The notes beneath the pieces were generated by a model. That model was not told the DNA's origin. It saw only the letters and a program-made list of their open reading frames with translations, and did no database searches. A stretch of 6,572 nt of DNA. Source: Deltaproteobacteria bacterium (GTDB taxonomy: Bacteria; Desulfobacterota; Desulfomonilia; UBA1062). The translations under genes were made by a program, and so were the position numbers. The DNA lies in contig JALNWY010000167.1 in NCBI GenBank assembly GCA_023230665.1, forward strand, positions 1 to 6,572, read 5' to 3'. Positions 5,327 to 6,572 of this stretch are shown here, piece after piece (position 1 is the first letter of the stretch; each line of letters starts with the position of its first letter).

Positions 5327-5548
5327 ATGATCAGGCATACGGAAATCCTCAGGAGATTCGAAGATGATCTTGCCCGGAAAGAGGGCAGGGTTCCTTATGC
5401 CCGGGCAATGAGGATATTCACCTCGCTCTGGCAGGAGGCAAAGGATCTCGGCGTTCTCCCAGGCAAAGATCCGCTTGCAGGAATAGAGGTCAAAATCCGT
5501 TTGGCAAAGGTGCTGAATTCGTGTTCGAAGAAATCCTCGCAGCCTTAA
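5327..5548 (+). CDS. Small helical protein paired with a nucleotidyltransferase
   Basis: A 73-aa soluble protein beginning MIRHTEILRRFEDDLARKEG. AAGAGG six bases before the ATG supports this start. It continues with YARAMRIFTSLWQEAKDLGVLPGKDPLAGIEVKIRLAKVLN, a pattern I recall from small uncharacterised proteins encoded directly upstream of nucleotidyltransferases in Desulfobacterota-like genomes. It has no membrane segment or known catalytic motif and is probably all-helical. Its 3' end overlaps the nucleotidyltransferase gene by 28 bases in a different frame, so the two are translated together. The arrangement resembles toxin-antitoxin operons with an MNT or AbiEii-type partner, but no role for this protein is established here. 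The codon use looks more GC-rich than the AT-rich segment to the left. Confidence 0.8.
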   Translation: MIRHTEILRRFEDDLARKEGRVPYARAMRIFTSLWQEAKDLGVLPGKDPLAGIEVKIRLAKVLNSCSKKSSQP

Positions 5549-6075
5549 GCAAAGCACTGCAGGGGCGCTCGATTCCCTATATGGTCATAGGCGGTCAGGC
5601 GATATTGCTGTATGGCGAACCACGGCTTACAAGAGATATCGATATCACCCTGGGGGTCGATGCCGACCGCCTTGACGATGTGCTCGCGCTTGCCCGGGAG
5701 CTCTCGCTTCGGGTTCTGCCCGATAACGTCAGGGATTTCGTTCTTCAGACCATGGTGCTTCCGTGCCTTCACGAAGAGTCAGGCATCAGGGTAGATTTCA
5801 TCTTTTCTTTCACCCCCTATGAAGCCCAGGCAATAAAACGGGCCAACAGGGTTCAGATTCTGGGCACAGAGGTGTGCTTCGCATCACCGGAGGATATGAT
5901 AATCCACAAGATCTTTGCAGGCAGGCCCCGCGATAGGGAAGATGTCAGATCTATCCTGCTGCGTAATGATGACCTGGACATCCCTTACATCCGGTCGTGG
6001 CTCGATGAATTCGACGAATCATCGGAAGAGAAAGGTTTCCGCAAGAGCTTCGAAGAATTGCTGGGGCAGATCTGA
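5521..6075 (+). CDS. Nucleotidyltransferase, AbiEii-like / MNT-type
   Basis: A 184-aa protein of the polymerase-beta-like nucleotidyltransferase fold, using a GTG start with AAAGG ten bases upstream. GGQAILLYG (residues 24-32), then RLTRDIDITLG with the metal-binding Asp39 and Asp41, and RVDFIFS with the third Asp at 92, form the usual G-G...D-x-D...D active site. The later segment, EDMIIHKIFAGRPRDREDV (124-142, Lys130, Arg139), is the K...R...D...D pattern typical of the AbiEii-like branch. Such enzymes transfer nucleotides to RNA or protein and act as toxins or antitoxins in abortive-infection and MNT/HEPN-type systems; which applies here is unknown. The active site looks intact. It overlaps the 73-aa gene, and no HEPN protein is seen beside it, so it is not a standard MNT/HEPN pair. 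Confidence 0.88.
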   Translation: MFEEILAALSKALQGRSIPYMVIGGQAILLYGEPRLTRDIDITLGVDADRLDDVLALARELSLRVLPDNVRDFVLQTMVLPCLHEESGIRVDFIFSFTPYEAQAIKRANRVQILGTEVCFASPEDMIIHKIFAGRPRDREDVRSILLRNDDLDIPYIRSWLDEFDESSEEKGFRKSFEELLGQI

Positions 6076-6163
6076 TCCTTGCCATTGGGCTGCGCGTTTT
6101 TGCCCGGCTATACCCAGGTTCTTGACCACGCTCCGCTCGAGCCGGAGTTCGCAGATCAGATCT
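6068..6163. repeat. 10-bp inverted repeat flanking the nucleotidyltransferase 3' end
   Basis: AGATCTGATC (6068-6077) and its exact reverse complement GATCAGATCT (6154-6163) are separated by 76 bases. The left copy includes the nucleotidyltransferase stop codon. The pair could mark a small rearrangement or the ends of an inserted piece, or be chance. Confidence 0.5.
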
Positions 6164-6171
6164 TCCACTAA
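6079..6171 (+). pseudogene. Possible remnant of a coding 3' end
   Basis: Thirty codons are open from 6079 and end in TAA at 6169-6171. The last residues, FLPGYTQVLDHAPLEPEFAD, read like the C-terminus of a real soluble protein. There is no usable start codon with a ribosome binding site and no family that I recognise. It lies between the nucleotidyltransferase stop and the UPF0175 gene, almost exactly between the two arms of the inverted repeat. A chance open frame in GC-rich DNA is equally possible. Confidence 0.25.
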
Positions 6172-6196
6172 GTTATGATAAAGAAATGGAGGCAAC

Positions 6197-6445
6197 ATGC
6201 AAAGATCAATAATAGTTAATTATCCAGATACAATACCTGCTGTTTCAAACCAGAGCCCTGAGGATTTCGAAGCTGAAGCAAAAAAGGCGATGGCGGTAAA
6301 ATTGTTTGAGCTTGGTCGCCTTAGTTCGGGTCAGGCCGCCCAGCTTGCCGAAATAAGCAGGGTTGAATTTCTTCTCACCTGTAAACAGATGGGAGTCGCC
6401 TCTGTAGAATGGGACGATAAGGAAATAGAAGCCGAGTTCCGTTAA
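6197..6445 (+). CDS. UPF0175 family protein, antitoxin-like
   Basis: An 82-aa protein with a strong ribosome binding site (GGAGG at 6188-6192, four bases before the ATG). A TATGAT at 6174-6179 is a possible -10. After a short strand-like N-terminus (RSIIVNYPDTIP) come EAKKAMAVKLFELGRLSSGQAAQLAEISRVEFL and an acidic tail. This is the UPF0175 pattern: a small helix-turn-helix-like protein regularly found just upstream of DUF3368 PIN-domain toxins, for which it is thought to be the antitoxin. That partner begins six bases after its stop. The short ELGRLSSGQAAQLAEISRVEF block is the likely DNA-binding helix pair. The gene is intact. Specific binding and toxin pairing are inferred from family and position. 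Confidence 0.88.
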   Translation: MQRSIIVNYPDTIPAVSNQSPEDFEAEAKKAMAVKLFELGRLSSGQAAQLAEISRVEFLLTCKQMGVASVEWDDKEIEAEFR

Positions 6446-6451
6446 GGTTAT

Positions 6452-6572
6452 ATGATGGGAACTATCATATGTAACACAGGCCCGATTATCGCCCTTGCCG
6501 GCATTGATAAACTCGATATCCTGAAGAACTCTTATGAAGCTGTTATCATACCTGAGCCTGTCCACCTCGAGA
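6452..6572 (+). CDS. DUF3368 PIN-domain toxin, 5' part (runs off window)
   Basis: The first 40 codons of a frame that is open to the window edge. Two adjacent ATGs (6452, 6455) are possible starts; AAGG of the preceding stop region sits 4 or 7 bases upstream, and 6455 has the better spacing. IICNTGPIIALAGIDKLDIL and EAVIIPEPVHLE match the N-terminal region of DUF3368 proteins, a PIN-like nuclease family, where Asn commonly occupies the place of the first PIN Asp (SNTSPLIAL in typical members). It would be the toxin of a pair with the UPF0175 gene, probably an RNase. The catalytic C-terminal half cannot be judged. Confidence 0.82.
   Translation, partial: MMGTIICNTGPIIALAGIDKLDILKNSYEAVIIPEPVHLE

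Noticed and set aside
6122..6150. Promoter for UPF0175 using TTGACC at 6122-6127
   Set aside because: No acceptable -10 occurs at 16-18 nt (GAGTTC at 17). The TATGAT at 6174-6179 is too far away to pair with it.
5915..6178. 87-codon + strand open frame overlapping the nucleotidyltransferase end
   Set aside because: It is out of frame with conserved nucleotidyltransferase motifs and its translation is rich in Ser and Arg with no family likeness.
6245..6565. 106-codon minus-strand open frame
   Set aside because: It covers the UPF0175 and DUF3368 genes, both of which have recognisable products and proper ribosome binding sites on the + strand.
1..6572. CRISPR array, tRNA or rRNA genes
   Set aside because: No regularly spaced repeats and no cloverleaf or rRNA-like segments were found on reading both strands.

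Overview
The window looks like an accessory, horizontally mobile region of a Gram-negative environmental bacterium, possibly Desulfobacterota- or Proteobacteria-like. That guess rests on the kinds of genes present (IS256-family element, integron attC site, DUF2335, UPF0175/DUF3368, HI1419/HI1420-type toxin-antitoxin) and not on any phylogenetic marker. All recognisable genes lie on the + strand, in short operons of different origin separated by mobile-element remains. No housekeeping gene is visible.

Layout. (1) 1-~864: the 3' part of an IS256-family insertion sequence. Its transposase has a frameshift, but the DDE residues seen here are all present, and a right terminal repeat is visible. 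(2) 889-3323: a tightly overlapped restriction-modification operon. It holds a C5-cytosine methyltransferase, a restriction-endonuclease candidate (DUF4928-like, split into two overlapping frames by one apparent extra T) and a Vsr-type T:G mismatch endonuclease. (3) 3325-3399: a well-formed integron attC recombination site beginning two bases after the vsr stop codon. (4) 3422-4068: a toxin-antitoxin pair of the HI1419/HI1420 type with its own strong promoter, laid out like an integron cassette. (5) ~4070-4125: a second, decayed attC-like hairpin. Its right core site is replaced by what looks like the 5' end of a group II intron (about 4124-4262), with no reverse transcriptase or domain V following.

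(6) 4263-5326: AT-rich DNA with a small hypothetical gene (80 aa) overlapping a broken DUF2335 membrane-protein gene. The break falls on a perfect 11-bp tandem duplication. (7) 5327-6075: a small 73-aa protein translationally overlapped with an AbiEii-like/MNT-type nucleotidyltransferase. (8) 6197-6572: a UPF0175 antitoxin-like protein followed by the start of a DUF3368 PIN-domain toxin that runs off the window.

Taken together this is a stability/defence island: one restriction-modification-repair set, two recognisable toxin-antitoxin modules and one nucleotidyltransferase pair that may be a third. The most notable reading is that the complete methyltransferase-endonuclease-Vsr operon sits in an integron-cassette position, with attC at its 3' end and a GTTAG core-like sequence between the IS end and its first gene. 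The next cassette (toxin-antitoxin) would then have an attC invaded by a group II intron. Family assignments come from recalled sequence motifs; no database search was run.
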